The notes under the pieces: model-generated | What the model saw: only the letters and a program-made list of their open reading frames with translations | What the model was told of the DNA's origin: nothing | Databases searched by the model: none | Made by a program: the position numbers and the translations under genes | Source: Firmicutes bacterium UBA5496 | GTDB lineage: Bacteria; Bacillota; Proteinivoracia; UBA4975 | Length of the DNA stretch: 8,406 nucleotides | NCBI GenBank assembly: GCA_002427015.1 | Contig: DIPE01000030.1 | Location: 16,531 to 24,936 of the forward strand | Direction: 5' to 3' | Shown: positions 1 to 6,461 of the stretch, piece by piece | Layout of the letters: each line of letters begins with the position of its first letter | How positions within the stretch are numbered: the first letter of the stretch is position 1

Positions 1-1035
1 GTCATGGTCTACAGCTCCAGCTCCGTCTGGTCGCTGTACAGGTTTGAAATTAGTTATTACTATCTGCGCAGGCAGGCGATTTTTGCCGCCCTGGGCCTGG
101 TGGCCATGTTTCTTTGTTCCCGCTTTAATTACTGGAATTGGCGGCGCTTTGTCCAGCCTGTGTTCTGGATTAATTTTCTGCTGCTGATTCTTGTCTTAAT
201 ACCCGGGATAGGCTTCGCACGCAGCGAGGCTCAGCGCTGGATTGACTTGGGTTTTGTTAAGTTTCAGCCTACAGATGTGACTAAATTTGCCATGGTGCTG
301 TTTACGGCTAATTACCTGGTGGTCAAGAAGGAATATATGCATACCTTTAAGCGGGGATTGCTGCCCGTCTTGTTGGTAGCAGGCATTACCTTTGGCTTAA
401 TCATGCTGCAGCCCGACCTGGGAACGACATTGACGATTCTGATGACAATTTTTATTCTTTTGTTTGGGGGCGGCGCGCGGATATTGCATCTTTGCGGCAT
501 AGCCATGACGGGAGTGCCCATTATTGCGGCGCTTATCCTTTTTGTCCCTCACTTCCGCTACCAGTTGGCTCGCCTGACTTCCTTTCTCAATCCTTGGGCT
601 GATCCTTCCGGCTCGGGCTGGCAGATTATTCAATCCTTGCTGGCTATTGGCTCGGGCAGTCTTGGCGGGGTGGGCCTGGGGGCAAGCCGCCAGAAATTTT
701 TATACCTGCCGGAGCCTTGGAGTGACTTTATTTATGCTATAATCTGTGAAGAGCTGGGCTTCATTGGTGGGGCAGCAGTGATTATCCTCTTCCTCATTTT
801 AATCTGGCGAGGATTTCGCATTGCCATCTCCGCCCAAGACCTCTTTGGCAAATATTTGGCCATGGGGCTGACTGCCCTGATTGCCGTTCAGGTGTGCATT
901 AACCTAGGCGTGGTGCTGGGCACCCTGCCTGTTACTGGCATTACCCTGCCCCTGGTCAGTTACGGAGGAACTTCTCTGCTTATGACCCTTTCTTTTATCG
1001 GCATACTCCTGAACATATCCCGCTACTCTTCCTGA
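1..1035 (+). CDS. ftsW: SEDS-family peptidoglycan glycosyltransferase FtsW/SpoVE, 5' end missing
   Basis: Polytopic membrane protein of the SEDS family, which polymerises lipid II into glycan strands together with a class B penicillin-binding protein at the septum (FtsW) or during spore cortex synthesis (SpoVE). The reading frame is open to the window edge, and the first visible residues (VMVYSSSS) match the end of the first membrane helix of the family. About 20-40 N-terminal residues therefore lie upstream, and the ATG at 4 is unlikely to be the start. Numbering from that Met, visible hallmarks are RWIDLG (79-83), QPTD (88-91), QPDLGTT (136-142), the PEPWSDFIYA loop with the probable catalytic Asp241 (724-726), EELGFIGG, and PLVSYGGTSLL (316-326). 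Many hydrophobic helices are evident. FtsW and SpoVE cannot be separated from sequence alone. The position upstream of murA and ftsQ fits either. QPTD is odd because the family usually has Glu there. Confidence 0.93.
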   Translation, partial: VMVYSSSSVWSLYRFEISYYYLRRQAIFAALGLVAMFLCSRFNYWNWRRFVQPVFWINFLLLILVLIPGIGFARSEAQRWIDLGFVKFQPTDVTKFAMVLFTANYLVVKKEYMHTFKRGLLPVLLVAGITFGLIMLQPDLGTTLTILMTIFILLFGGGARILHLCGIAMTGVPIIAALILFVPHFRYQLARLTSFLNPWADPSGSGWQIIQSLLAIGSGSLGGVGLGASRQKFLYLPEPWSDFIYAIICEELGFIGGAAVIILFLILIWRGFRIAISAQDLFGKYLAMGLTALIAVQVCINLGVVLGTLPVTGITLPLVSYGGTSLLMTLSFIGILLNISRYSS

Positions 1036-1064
1036 GGACAAAAACACAGCCCTTCCGCGGATTG

Positions 1065-1072
1065 CATACAAT
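1065..1072 (+). promoter_or_regulatory. Possible mother-cell (SigE/SigK-type) -10 element before murA
   Basis: The 70-base gap between ftsW and murA contains CATACAAT, which fits the SigE -10 consensus as I recall it (CATACA-n-T). No good -35 (ATA core) is present; the best is ACA at 1046-1048, 16 bases upstream. The last six bases (TACAAT) also resemble a SigA -10, but without a -35. The start point would fall near 1079, giving a leader of about 27 bases. Tentative. Confidence 0.25.
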
Positions 1073-1105
1073 GATTTAGCAACCTGACAGGAAAGGGGAA
1101 GGACT

Positions 1106-2371
1106 GTGGAACGCTATGTAATCCAAGGTGGAAAAGCTCTTGCAGGCAGTGTGGAGGTTCAAGGCGCGAAGAATTCCGCCCTGCCGATAATGGCAGCCTG
1201 TATCTTGAGCGCTGGCGCCAGTATCTTGGATAATGTGCCCTGCCTCAGTGATGTGGCCGTGATGTCCCAAATAATGGAAACGATTGGCGCAAGGGTTGCC
1301 TGGACTGGCGCCAACCAGCTTTATGTTGATTGCTCAAATCTGGACAACTGGGCGATTCCCGACTGCTTAATGCGAAGAATGCGTTCTTCCTTTATAGTAG
1401 TCGGTCCTCTCCTTGGCAGATTAGGGCGGGTGCGGGTCACCTATCCCGGCGGCTGCGCCATCGGCACCCGGGCCATTGATTTGCACTTGCAGGGATTGCA
1501 AAAACTGGGGGTGGAAATCACCACTGGGCAGTCAGGGCAGATAGAGTTCCGGGCAGATAAATTGCAGGGCTCCTTTATTGATTTGGATATTCCCAGTGTG
1601 GGGGCCACAGAAAATATTCTCATGGCTGCAGTTACCGCTCGGGGAACAACAATAATCAATAACCCTGCCAGGGAGCCGGAAATTGTTGATTTGCAGACTT
1701 TTTTAAATGAAATGGGGGCTAAGGTCGCGGGAGCAGGCGGTGACCAGATTGTCATCGAGGGTGTTGACAGTCTTAAGGCCGCCAGGCATGAAATCATCCC
1801 CGACCGGATTGTTGCCGGCACTTTGCTGGTGGCTGCCGCCGTCACAGGCGGAAAAATCACCCTGACCAAGGTTATTCCTGCCCATCTGTCTGTAATCCTT
1901 GCCAAATTAGCGGAAATGGGCGCAGATATCCAGTCGGGGAAAGATTATATCACTTTATCCGCCCAGGGACGCTTAAAATCTGTGGATAAGATAATTACTG
2001 CTCCCTATCCGGGATTTCCCACAGATATGCAGCCGCAGTTTATGGCCGCCCTGGCCTCGGCCCGGGGGGTGGGCATGCTCACTGAGAAAATTTTCGACGG
2101 CCGCTTTAAACATATCGATGAACTGCGGCGCATGGGGGCCAATATCAGCGTTGACGGCAGAACCGCCATTATCCGGGGGGTGGAGCGGCTTAGGGGCGCA
2201 AGCGTTGAGGCCACAGATTTGCGGGCAGGAGCAGCTTTGGTTATTGCCGCTCTCTCCGCAGAGGGCGTGACCACTATCAGCGGCGTCGGGCATATCGACC
2301 GTGGTTACGTGGCTTTTGAACAACAACTGGCAGCTTTGGGGGCGCTGATATCCCGGGAAAAGGAGGCTTGA
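1106..2371 (+). CDS. murA: UDP-N-acetylglucosamine 1-carboxyvinyltransferase MurA
   Basis: Cytoplasmic enzyme that transfers enolpyruvate from PEP to UDP-GlcNAc, the first committed step of peptidoglycan precursor synthesis and the target of fosfomycin. The 421-residue length is normal for the family. Catalytic residues are in place: Lys22-Asn23 (QGAKNSALP), Arg91, the fosfomycin-reactive Cys117 in the PGGCAIG loop, Asp307 in PGFPTDMQPQ, Arg373 in DLRAGAAL and Arg399 in HIDRGY. Cys rather than Asp in the loop predicts fosfomycin sensitivity at the enzyme level. The GTG start at 1106 is chosen because it gives the family's N-terminus (MERYVIQGG) and follows the purine-rich GAAAGGGGAAGG at 1091-1102. 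Firmicutes often carry two MurA copies; this is the dcw-linked one. The stop at 2369-2371 is 3 bases before the ftsQ start, so the two are probably co-translated. Confidence 0.97.
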   Translation: MERYVIQGGKALAGSVEVQGAKNSALPIMAACILSAGASILDNVPCLSDVAVMSQIMETIGARVAWTGANQLYVDCSNLDNWAIPDCLMRRMRSSFIVVGPLLGRLGRVRVTYPGGCAIGTRAIDLHLQGLQKLGVEITTGQSGQIEFRADKLQGSFIDLDIPSVGATENILMAAVTARGTTIINNPAREPEIVDLQTFLNEMGAKVAGAGGDQIVIEGVDSLKAARHEIIPDRIVAGTLLVAAAVTGGKITLTKVIPAHLSVILAKLAEMGADIQSGKDYITLSAQGRLKSVDKIITAPYPGFPTDMQPQFMAALASARGVGMLTEKIFDGRFKHIDELRRMGANISVDGRTAIIRGVERLRGASVEATDLRAGAALVIAALSAEGVTTISGVGHIDRGYVAFEQQLAALGALISREKEA

Positions 2372-2374
2372 GGG

Positions 2375-3142
2375 TTGCAGCAGGATAATGTATATGCCTA
2401 CAGGGGCAAGACAAAAAAAAACAAGGTCAGCAAGGTCTTTGTTGGCCTCCTGATTTTCTTTATTGCCCTTGCCCTCTTTGCCTATTACCTGGCATCCCCT
2501 TTGGCTTTGGTGGATAAGGTGGAGATCAGCGGCAATTCCTATTTGCAGCCCGCTGATATCCAGCAGCTTGCCGGGCTGGAGGCGGGGATGCATATATGGC
2601 GCATTAAGCTGGGCGCCAGCAGGGACAAGCTGTCTGCAAATCCCTGGGTTCTTGAGGCTCGGATTCAAAGGCGATTTCCCAACAAGATCCAGATTTCTAT
2701 TCAGGAGCGCACAGGAGTTGCCGTGGTTATGAGCGAAAATGGCAACTGGATCGTCGCTGAAGATAGGGTAGTGCTTGCAGAAAACCAAGGTTTTTCCCTG
2801 CCCTGGCTGACGGGCTTGGAACTGGGGGCCCTGAATCCGGGAACCCTTGTTGAGGGACAAACTGTCGACCTGGCCTTAGCCTGGGCCAGCGCCTTTGGGC
2901 CCATGGCCTGGCAGATTTCCGAGATTAATTTTGATGAGTATCCTGTGGTCATTACTGTATTCACTACCGATGGCTATAAGATTCTCTTTGACTCTTTTAC
3001 CGCTCCCGCGGATAAGATTCAGGATTGTGTAATTTTGCTGGAGGAATTGAGAAGAACCCAGCAAAAGGGTATAATTGATTTTAGGGGTTTGCAGGGAAGG
3101 GGAATTTTTATGCCCTGGCCTGAGAATTCTCCCGGAGATTAA
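2375..3142 (+). CDS. ftsQ: Cell division protein FtsQ/DivIB
   Basis: Bitopic membrane protein of the divisome that stabilises and regulates the FtsL/FtsB(DivIC)/FtsW-PBP core. The protein has 255 residues: a lysine-rich cytoplasmic tail (1-20, KTKKNKVSK), one membrane helix (about 21-41), then an extracytoplasmic POTRA domain (about 44-113; VDKVEISGNSYLQPADI, the ANPWVLEARIQRRFPNKIQI segment and ERTGVAVV). The beta domain follows and ends in IDFRGLQGRG. The TTG start at 2375 has AGGAGG at 2361-2366, 8 bases upstream, overlapping the murA stop. No in-frame ATG precedes the membrane helix, so the TTG is well supported. POTRA and FtsQ beta-domain order and location between murA and ftsA agree with FtsQ/DivIB. 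The 3' end of the gene also appears to carry a promoter for ftsAZ. Confidence 0.93.
   Translation: MQQDNVYAYRGKTKKNKVSKVFVGLLIFFIALALFAYYLASPLALVDKVEISGNSYLQPADIQQLAGLEAGMHIWRIKLGASRDKLSANPWVLEARIQRRFPNKIQISIQERTGVAVVMSENGNWIVAEDRVVLAENQGFSLPWLTGLELGALNPGTLVEGQTVDLALAWASAFGPMAWQISEINFDEYPVVITVFTTDGYKILFDSFTAPADKIQDCVILLEELRRTQQKGIIDFRGLQGRGIFMPWPENSPGD
3047..3075 (+). promoter_or_regulatory. Predicted SigA promoter for ftsAZ, inside ftsQ
   Basis: TTGAGA at 3047-3052 (5 of 6 to TTGACA), a 17-base spacer, and a perfect TATAAT at 3070-3075. It would start transcription near 3082, about 140 bases before ftsA. Bacillus subtilis ftsAZ also has vegetative promoters in addition to a SigH one. It lies in coding sequence, so base choice is partly constrained by the protein. 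Confidence 0.6.
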
Positions 3143-3159
3143 AATATCACGGACATAAA

Positions 3160-3189
3160 AAAGGAAATAACATTGCCTTTGTGGAATTT
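3160..3189 (+). promoter_or_regulatory. Predicted SigH promoter for ftsAZ
   Basis: AAAGGAAAT at 3160-3168, 12 bases, then GTGGAATTT at 3181-3189. This meets every position of the SigH consensus as I recall it for B. subtilis (RnAGGAwWW, 11-12 bases, RnnGAATww). The predicted start near 3195 gives a leader of about 27 bases to the ftsA TTG. SigH drives the ftsAZ P2 promoter in B. subtilis at sporulation onset, so location and sequence agree. Confidence 0.75.
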
Positions 3190-3221
3190 ACTATATAGGA
3201 TGAGGGCGGGGGTGTACATAA

Positions 3222-4442
3222 TTGGCAAAGAATAATTTAATCTGCAGTCTGGATATCGGAACAACAAATACCCGCGCAATAGTTGGGGAACTTGACCGGG
3301 ATGGGATAATGAATATTATCGGCATCGGTCAAAGCAAATCCATGGGCATGAAAAAAGGGATAATAATAGATATCGAAGCTACTGTCAGAGGAATTGCAGA
3401 CGCTGTAAGCCAGGCCGAGCGCATGATTGGCGAAGACCTTGACAGTGTCTATATCGCTATTGGCGGTCCTCAGACAGCTTTGTTATCTAATAAAGGAATT
3501 GTCGCAGTTCAGGGTGAGCAGAGAGAAGTGACAAGTAATGATGTGGATAGGGTTATTGCCGCTGCTCAGGTTTTGGCAATTCCCCCGGAGCGGGAAGTCA
3601 TAAATGTAAGCCCTCTCTCGTATATTGTCGACGGCTATGAAGGAATTAAGGATCCTGTTGGCATGATTGGGGTGCGCCTGGAAGCGGATGCCTTGATTGT
3701 TACCGGCAAGGCTACATATCTGCAAAATATTCGGCGTTGTGTTGAAAGGGCGGGTCTGGAAATCAGCGGCATGATTTTTAAAGGCCTGTCGACGCCGGCC
3801 ATGGCTCTGTCTCCCGATGAAAGGGAACTTGGCTGCGCTTTGGTGGATATCGGCGGCGGGGTTTCCGAGGTTTCCATTTACATGCACGATACCCTCCTTA
3901 GCTTTGCTTCCATTCCCCAGGGAGGGGATCTCATCACCCAGGATTTGGCCCATGGTCTCAGAGTGCCTATTGCCCAGGCCGAACAGATTAAGTTGCTCTA
4001 TGGAGCGGCTACCCCCGAAAGCTGCGGCAACACTGTCATCAAGGTGGAAACAGTTGGCGCTTCCGAGACTACTGAAGTTGATGCCGTTGAATTAGTCGAA
4101 TATATTCAGCCCCGAGTGGAAGAAATCTTTGACTGCATACGCAATGAACTGATTAAAGCAGGTTTCGACAAGCCCCCGGCAGGGGGAGTGGTTTTAACCG
4201 GCGGAGCTTGTCAGCTCCCGGGACTGACGGATATTGCAGCTCAAAAGTTGGGAGCCAACGTGAGGTTATATCGTCCCCGGCAAATAGGGGTTACAGACCC
4301 CTCCTTTACTGCCAGCACCGCGGTCCTGCACTTTATTACGCGGATCAATCCAGCTGTCATGCAAAAGCAATCCTGGAGCGGTCGGCAATCTCCAAGCTTT
4401 ATTGATCGAATCAAATCTTTGTTTGCAGAATTCTTTGGCTAG
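3222..4442 (+). CDS. ftsA: Cell division protein FtsA
   Basis: Actin-fold ATPase that tethers FtsZ filaments to the inner face of the membrane and recruits later divisome proteins. The 406-residue protein shows phosphate-1 motif SLDIGTTNTRA (9-19), the FtsA-specific 1C (SHS2) region around 80-165, phosphate-2 VDIGGGVSEV (208-217), and the adenosine motif VVLTGGACQLPG (323-334). It ends in an amphipathic membrane-targeting helix (about 392-406, FIDRIKSLFAEFF). The TTG start at 3222 is preceded by GGGGGTG at 3208-3214, 7 bases away, and gives the usual short N-terminus before the first beta strand; no upstream ATG fits. A 79-base gap with a predicted SigH promoter separates it from ftsQ. Its stop is followed by the ftsZ ribosome-binding site after one base, so FtsA and FtsZ are surely co-transcribed. 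Confidence 0.96.
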   Translation: MAKNNLICSLDIGTTNTRAIVGELDRDGIMNIIGIGQSKSMGMKKGIIIDIEATVRGIADAVSQAERMIGEDLDSVYIAIGGPQTALLSNKGIVAVQGEQREVTSNDVDRVIAAAQVLAIPPEREVINVSPLSYIVDGYEGIKDPVGMIGVRLEADALIVTGKATYLQNIRRCVERAGLEISGMIFKGLSTPAMALSPDERELGCALVDIGGGVSEVSIYMHDTLLSFASIPQGGDLITQDLAHGLRVPIAQAEQIKLLYGAATPESCGNTVIKVETVGASETTEVDAVELVEYIQPRVEEIFDCIRNELIKAGFDKPPAGGVVLTGGACQLPGLTDIAAQKLGANVRLYRPRQIGVTDPSFTASTAVLHFITRINPAVMQKQSWSGRQSPSFIDRIKSLFAEFFG

Positions 4443-4452
4443 AAAGGAGGTG
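4443..4452 (+). promoter_or_regulatory. Strong ribosome-binding site that sets the ftsZ start
   Basis: AAAGGAGGTG directly after the ftsA stop is a near-complete complement of the 16S rRNA 3' end. It lies 6 bases before GTG at 4459 (8 bases from the AGGAGG core). It argues for GTG 4459 over the in-frame ATG at 4402 inside ftsA. Confidence 0.88.
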
Positions 4453-4458
4453 TCTGTT

Positions 4459-5505
4459 GTGGCAGATTTTTTTGATGTAGAAATCGAACAATATGCACGA
4501 ATTAAAGTTATCGGTGTGGGTGGCGGCGGCAGCAACGCTGTAAACCGCATGGTGGAAGCAGGGGTGCAGGGCGTAGAGTTTATCGCCGTCAACACTGACG
4601 CCCAGGCCTTGCACATGTCCTGCGCTGACGTCAAGCTCCAGATTGGCACTAAATTAACCAAGGGTCTCGGTGCAGGCGCCAATCCTGAGGTGGGCCGCAA
4701 GGCAGCGGAAGAAAGTATTGATGAATTACAAAAGCAGATTGTTGGGGCAGACATGGTCTTTGTCACTGCAGGCATGGGCGGCGGCACCGGCACCGGGGCA
4801 GCTCCCATTGTGGCTGAAATTGCTAAGGAGGCAGGCGCCCTGACAGTTGGCGTAGTAACCAAGCCTTTCTCTTTTGAGGGGCGCCGTCGGGAGCTTTTTG
4901 CCAATAAGGGCATTGAACTGTTGAAAGCCAAGGTAGACACTTTAATCGTCATTCCCAACGACAGGCTGTACCAGGTGGTAGAGGAACGGACCCCCATTGT
5001 GGAGGCCTTCCGTATCGCCGATGATGTCTTGCGTCAGGGCGTCCAAGGCTTGTCCGACTTGATTACCACTTCGGGCCTGATTAACCTGGACTTTGCCGAC
5101 GTGCAGACGATTATGAAGGAGACGGGTTCGGCATTAATGGGAATCGGCCGGGCCAAGGGAGAAAACAGGGCGGCGGATGCCGCCAGGCTGGCAATTACCA
5201 GCCCTTTGCTGGAAACCTCCATTGCCGGAGCTAAAGGAGTCATTCTCAATATTACCGGCGGTGATAATCTCAGCATGTTTGAGGCCGGCGAAGCCGCCAG
5301 GATTATTAAGGAGCAGGCAGACAAAGACGTCAACTTGATTTATGGTCTTGTAATCAACTCCCAAATGCAGGATGAGGTCAGCGTCACTGTGATAGCCACA
5401 GGCATAAACGGCGTGCCAGAGGCTAAACCCGTTGAAGGCTGGCGGCCCACAGAGCAGCCCTCGGAGGATATCGACATTCCTGCCTATTTGCGCCGAAAAA
5501 AGTAA
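4459..5505 (+). CDS. ftsZ: Cell division GTPase FtsZ
   Basis: Tubulin homologue that polymerises with GTP into the Z-ring at the division site, and at the polar septum during sporulation. Starting from GTG 4459 the protein has 348 residues and begins MADFFDVEIEQYARIKVIGVG, the family's usual N-terminus. Landmarks are the nucleotide-binding GGGGSNAVNRM (21-31), NTDAQAL (45-51), the GTPase signature GMGGGTGTGAAP (105-116), and the T7 synergy loop NLDFADV (209-215) that completes the neighbour's active site. The conserved C-terminal peptide DIDIPAYLRRKK (337-348) binds FtsA, SepF and other partners. The linker between globular core and tail (about 318-336) is under 20 residues, shorter than in B. 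subtilis. An in-frame ATG at 4402 would add 19 unrelated residues overlapping ftsA and is rejected. A terminator begins one base after the stop codon. Confidence 0.97.
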   Translation: MADFFDVEIEQYARIKVIGVGGGGSNAVNRMVEAGVQGVEFIAVNTDAQALHMSCADVKLQIGTKLTKGLGAGANPEVGRKAAEESIDELQKQIVGADMVFVTAGMGGGTGTGAAPIVAEIAKEAGALTVGVVTKPFSFEGRRRELFANKGIELLKAKVDTLIVIPNDRLYQVVEERTPIVEAFRIADDVLRQGVQGLSDLITTSGLINLDFADVQTIMKETGSALMGIGRAKGENRAADAARLAITSPLLETSIAGAKGVILNITGGDNLSMFEAGEAARIIKEQADKDVNLIYGLVINSQMQDEVSVTVIATGINGVPEAKPVEGWRPTEQPSEDIDIPAYLRRKK

Positions 5506-5533
5506 GGCAGACCGAAAGGTCTGTCTTTTTTTT
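5506..5533 (+). terminator. Rho-independent terminator of ftsAZ
   Basis: CAGACC (5508-5513), loop GAAA, GGTCTG (5518-5523), extended by G-U and G-C pairs to 8 bp, then eight T (5526-5533). It starts directly after the ftsZ stop. The GAAA loop is a stable GNRA tetraloop. The T tract runs into the -35 of the spoIIG promoter. Confidence 0.9.
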
Positions 5534-5565
5534 GACATTTTTCGACCCGGCGCCTCTGGTAATAT
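5531..5565 (+). promoter_or_regulatory. Predicted spoIIG promoter: SigA with 22-bp spacer and two Spo0A boxes
   Basis: A perfect -35 TTGACA (5532-5537) and -10 TAATAT (5560-5565, with the extended TG at 5557-5558) are 22 bp apart instead of about 17. B. subtilis spoIIG is known for just this spacing and for activation by Spo0A~P. Two heptamers fit the inverted 0A box TTCGnCA with one mismatch each: TTTGACA (5531-5537) and TTCGACC (5541-5547). They are separated by exactly 3 bp, the tandem spacing known for Spo0A dimers. Caveat: the start point near 5572 falls inside the spoIIGA ribosome-binding site, which leaves a very short leader. Confidence 0.7.
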
Positions 5566-5582
5566 GGTTAGGGGTGTTTCCC

Positions 5583-6461
5583 ATGGTTGTCTACTTGGAC
5601 TTGCTGGCGCTTATAAATTTCGCCTTTAATTTTGCCTTGCTGACCATATCGGGCTGGATGGGATTGCAGAGGTTCAGCCTGGGCCGCTACGGAGCATCTT
5701 CCCTGGCCGGAACAGCTTTCTGGTTCATATTTTTCTTCGCTCCCAAATACATATTTATAAATTGGCTTTGCCGGATAGCGGGTGGACTGGCTATGACATA
5801 TATAGCCTGGCGTCCCGCAGGGCGGCGGGCGCTATTGTCAAAGTGCGTTCTCTTGGTTGTGGCCGGGCAGCTTGTGGGAGGAGGGATATACAGCCTAGCT
5901 TTTATCTTGGACAGCGCCCCCCTTGGCCAGTCAGAGGGAATCCCTCTGGCAGTGGCGGCAGCAGGGGGGACGCTGATGCTGGCTGCGGCTGCCTGGTGGG
6001 CCGGGCGAATCCACCGGGCCAAATCCCTGGCGGCCTATACCGGCGAGGTCAGCATCAGCTGGGGGGGCAAGACCGTATCAATCCCGGCTTTGTTGGATTC
6101 CGGCAACACTTTGCGCCATCCTGTCAACAGCTGGCCCGTTGTCATTTTGGAGAGAAAGGCCGCTGCCGGCCTGCTAGAAAAAGAGGTGCTGGACTGGCTG
6201 GATCAACCCCTGGCTCTGCCCCCGGAAACAATAGAAGCCAAAGTGGCGCTGATCCCCTACACTTCTCTGGGGGCAAAGGGGCTGCTGGCTGCGGTGCGGC
6301 CGGACCGTTTGGTTATTCACAGTCCCCGGGGCAGCCAGGAGCTGACCCAAGTCTATGTAGCCGTTCGCCAAAAGAAACAGCCGCCTCTGGAGTATCAAGC
6401 ATTGGCTTTCCCTGCAGATAACCGAAAGGAAGGTGGGTTAGATTGCGAAAATTATGGGTAA
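5583..6461 (+). CDS. spoIIGA: Sporulation sigma-E factor-processing protease SpoIIGA
   Basis: Membrane aspartic protease that removes the N-terminal pro-sequence from pro-SigE in the mother cell, after a signal from the forespore protein SpoIIR. From ATG 5583 the protein has 292 residues (B. subtilis about 309). An N-terminal half with about five hydrophobic segments (roughly 1-24, 42-62, 63-78, 86-110, 118-140) is followed by a cytoplasmic protease domain with the pepsin-like motif ALLDSGNTLRHP, in which Asp172 is the expected catalytic residue. IPYTSLGAKGLLAAVRPD (224-241) is another family signature. ATG 5583 is chosen because MVVYLDLLALINF matches the family N-terminus and AGGGGTG lies at 5570-5576. 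The in-frame TTG at 5532 lies within the terminator and promoter. The 3' end overlaps sigE by 19 bases, which couples protease and substrate. Confidence 0.93.
   Translation: MVVYLDLLALINFAFNFALLTISGWMGLQRFSLGRYGASSLAGTAFWFIFFFAPKYIFINWLCRIAGGLAMTYIAWRPAGRRALLSKCVLLVVAGQLVGGGIYSLAFILDSAPLGQSEGIPLAVAAAGGTLMLAAAAWWAGRIHRAKSLAAYTGEVSISWGGKTVSIPALLDSGNTLRHPVNSWPVVILERKAAAGLLEKEVLDWLDQPLALPPETIEAKVALIPYTSLGAKGLLAAVRPDRLVIHSPRGSQELTQVYVAVRQKKQPPLEYQALAFPADNRKEGGLDCENYG

Noticed and set aside
735..743. Extended -10 TGCTATAAT inside ftsW as a promoter for murA
   Set aside because: The bases encode the conserved FIYAI segment near the catalytic loop, the best -35 (TTGGAG) is only 15 bp away, and the site is over 360 bases from murA. 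Chance is likely.
1051..1102. CCTTCC (1051-1056) pairing with GGAAGG at the murA ribosome-binding site
   Set aside because: Only six pairs closing a loop of 40 bases, with no promoter geometry that would make it conditional; pyrimidine tracts pair with any ribosome-binding site.
1973..2860. 295-codon open frame on the minus strand across murA and ftsQ
   Set aside because: It is antisense to two clear conserved genes. Its translation has no recognisable domain, and no ribosome-binding site or context supports it.
4402..4458. ATG at 4402 as the ftsZ start
   Set aside because: It would overlap ftsA by 41 bases and add residues not found in FtsZ. GTG 4459 has the AAAGGAGGTG site and the normal N-terminus.
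4266..4997. 243-codon minus-strand open frame across ftsA and ftsZ
   Set aside because: Low-complexity Ser/Pro/Ala/Thr-rich translation typical of the complement of a conserved gene; no independent evidence.
5532..5582. TTG at 5532 as the spoIIGA start
   Set aside because: It lies in the terminator T tract and the -35 hexamer. The family N-terminus begins at ATG 5583.
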